NCBI GenBank assembly: GCA_029884035.1
Contig: JAOUIM010000124.1
Coordinates: 1 to 9,057, forward strand
Direction of reading: 5' to 3'
Length of the DNA: 9,057 nucleotides
Origin: Aquincola sp.
GTDB lineage: Bacteria; Pseudomonadota; Gammaproteobacteria; Burkholderiales; Burkholderiaceae_C
Shown: positions 8,611 through 9,057 of the stretch, piece after piece
Layout: each line of letters begins with the position of its first letter
Position numbering within the stretch: the stretch's first letter is position 1
Notes under the pieces: model-generated
What the model saw: the letters and a program-made list of their open reading frames with translations, nothing else
Told to the model about the DNA's origin: nothing
Databases searched by the model: none
Made by a program: the position numbers and the translations under genes

Positions 8611-8615
8611 AAGGA
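8611..8615 (+). promoter_or_regulatory. Ribosome binding site of ftsA
   Basis: AAGGA lies 7 bases before ATG 8623 and after the in-frame GTG at 8602. It therefore supports the ATG as the main ftsA start. Confidence 0.6.
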
Positions 8616-8622
8616 CACCCGG

Positions 8623-9057
8623 ATGGCCACGAAGGAATACAAGGATCTGGTGGTGGGACTGGACATCGGCACCGCCAAGGTGATGGCCGTGGTGGCCGAG
8701 GTGATGCCCGATGGTGCGCTGCGAATGGCCGGGCTCGGCACCGCGAGCGCGCACGGGCTCAAGCGCGGCGTCGTCGTCAACATCGATGCCACGGTGCAGT
8801 CGATCCAGCAGGCGCTCAAGGAGGCCGAGCTGATGGCCGACTGCAAGATCACGCGCGTCTACACCGGCATCACCGGCAGCCACATCCGCGGCCAGAATTC
8901 CACCGGCATGGTGATCGTGCGCGACAAGGAGGTCACGCCGGCGGACGTGGCGCGCGTCGTCGACACCGCCAAGGCGATCAACATCCCGAACGACCAGCGC
9001 CTGCTGCTGGTGGAGCCGCAGGAGTTCGTGATCGACGGCCACGAGGTCAAGGAGCCG
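8623..9057 (+). CDS. ftsA: Cell division protein FtsA (5' part, cut by window end)
   Basis: FtsA is the actin-like ATPase that anchors FtsZ filaments to the inner membrane and recruits later divisome proteins. Only the first 145 codons are in the window; family members have about 410-420 residues, so the frame runs off the end intact. The first phosphate loop reads VGLDIGTAKVMAVVAE (11-26), followed by GLGTASAHGLKRGVVVNIDAT (37-57). ITGSHIRGQNSTGMV (83-97) marks the beginning of the 1C subdomain specific to FtsA, which separates it from MreB and DnaK. ATG 8623 is preferred because of AAGGA at 8611-8615 and because family members begin close to the sequence KEYKDLVVGLDIGT. An in-frame GTG at 8602, overlapping the ftsQ stop, could add seven residues. 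Confidence 0.97.
   Translation, partial: MATKEYKDLVVGLDIGTAKVMAVVAEVMPDGALRMAGLGTASAHGLKRGVVVNIDATVQSIQQALKEAELMADCKITRVYTGITGSHIRGQNSTGMVIVRDKEVTPADVARVVDTAKAINIPNDQRLLLVEPQEFVIDGHEVKEP

Overview
The window is a continuous piece of a dcw (division and cell wall) cluster, with every gene on the + strand. The DNA is very GC-rich, with G/C at most third codon positions. Gene order is that of proteobacterial dcw clusters: (murF end)-mraY-murD-ftsW-murG-murC-ddl-ftsQ-ftsA(start). Protein features point to a betaproteobacterium of the order Burkholderiales, probably near the Rubrivivax/Leptothrix/Comamonadaceae group: the start of FtsA, the MurG loop VNADASMLLSN, and the GC-rich palindromic spacer elements. 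The order-level call is an inference from remembered family sequences, not from a search.

Layout: 1-26 probable last codons of murF; 35-1216 mraY; 1213-2772 murD; 2769-4040 ftsW; 4041-4116 palindrome-rich spacer; 4117-5199 murG; 5200-5281 spacer with a strong Shine-Dalgarno site; 5282-6694 murC; 6695-6806 second palindrome-rich spacer; 6807-7790 ddl (ddlB type); 7796-8605 ftsQ; 8623 to the window end, ftsA (first 145 codons). No stretch over 300 bases lacks a gene. I saw no tRNA, rRNA, insertion sequence, CRISPR array, convincing promoter or Rho-independent terminator, so the genes are probably co-transcribed from a promoter upstream of the window.

Together the genes make and use lipid II. 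MurC and MurD add L-Ala and D-Glu to the UDP-MurNAc stem, Ddl makes D-Ala-D-Ala for MurF, MraY moves the pentapeptide precursor to the lipid carrier, and MurG adds GlcNAc. FtsW then polymerises lipid II at the septum, and FtsQ and FtsA belong to the division machinery that directs it.

All enzymes look intact, and I found no hidden new gene system. The interesting material is in the three spacers inside the operon (ftsW-murG, murG-murC, murC-ddl). Each contains a short open frame that starts in an ATGA/GTGA overlap with the upstream stop and ends in an overlap with the next start. Two of the spacers share a palindromic core. The third begins with a diverged copy of the murC start (18 of 22 bases identical). 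This suggests that ancestral 4-base overlaps were opened by inserted or duplicated DNA while the phase for translational coupling was kept.
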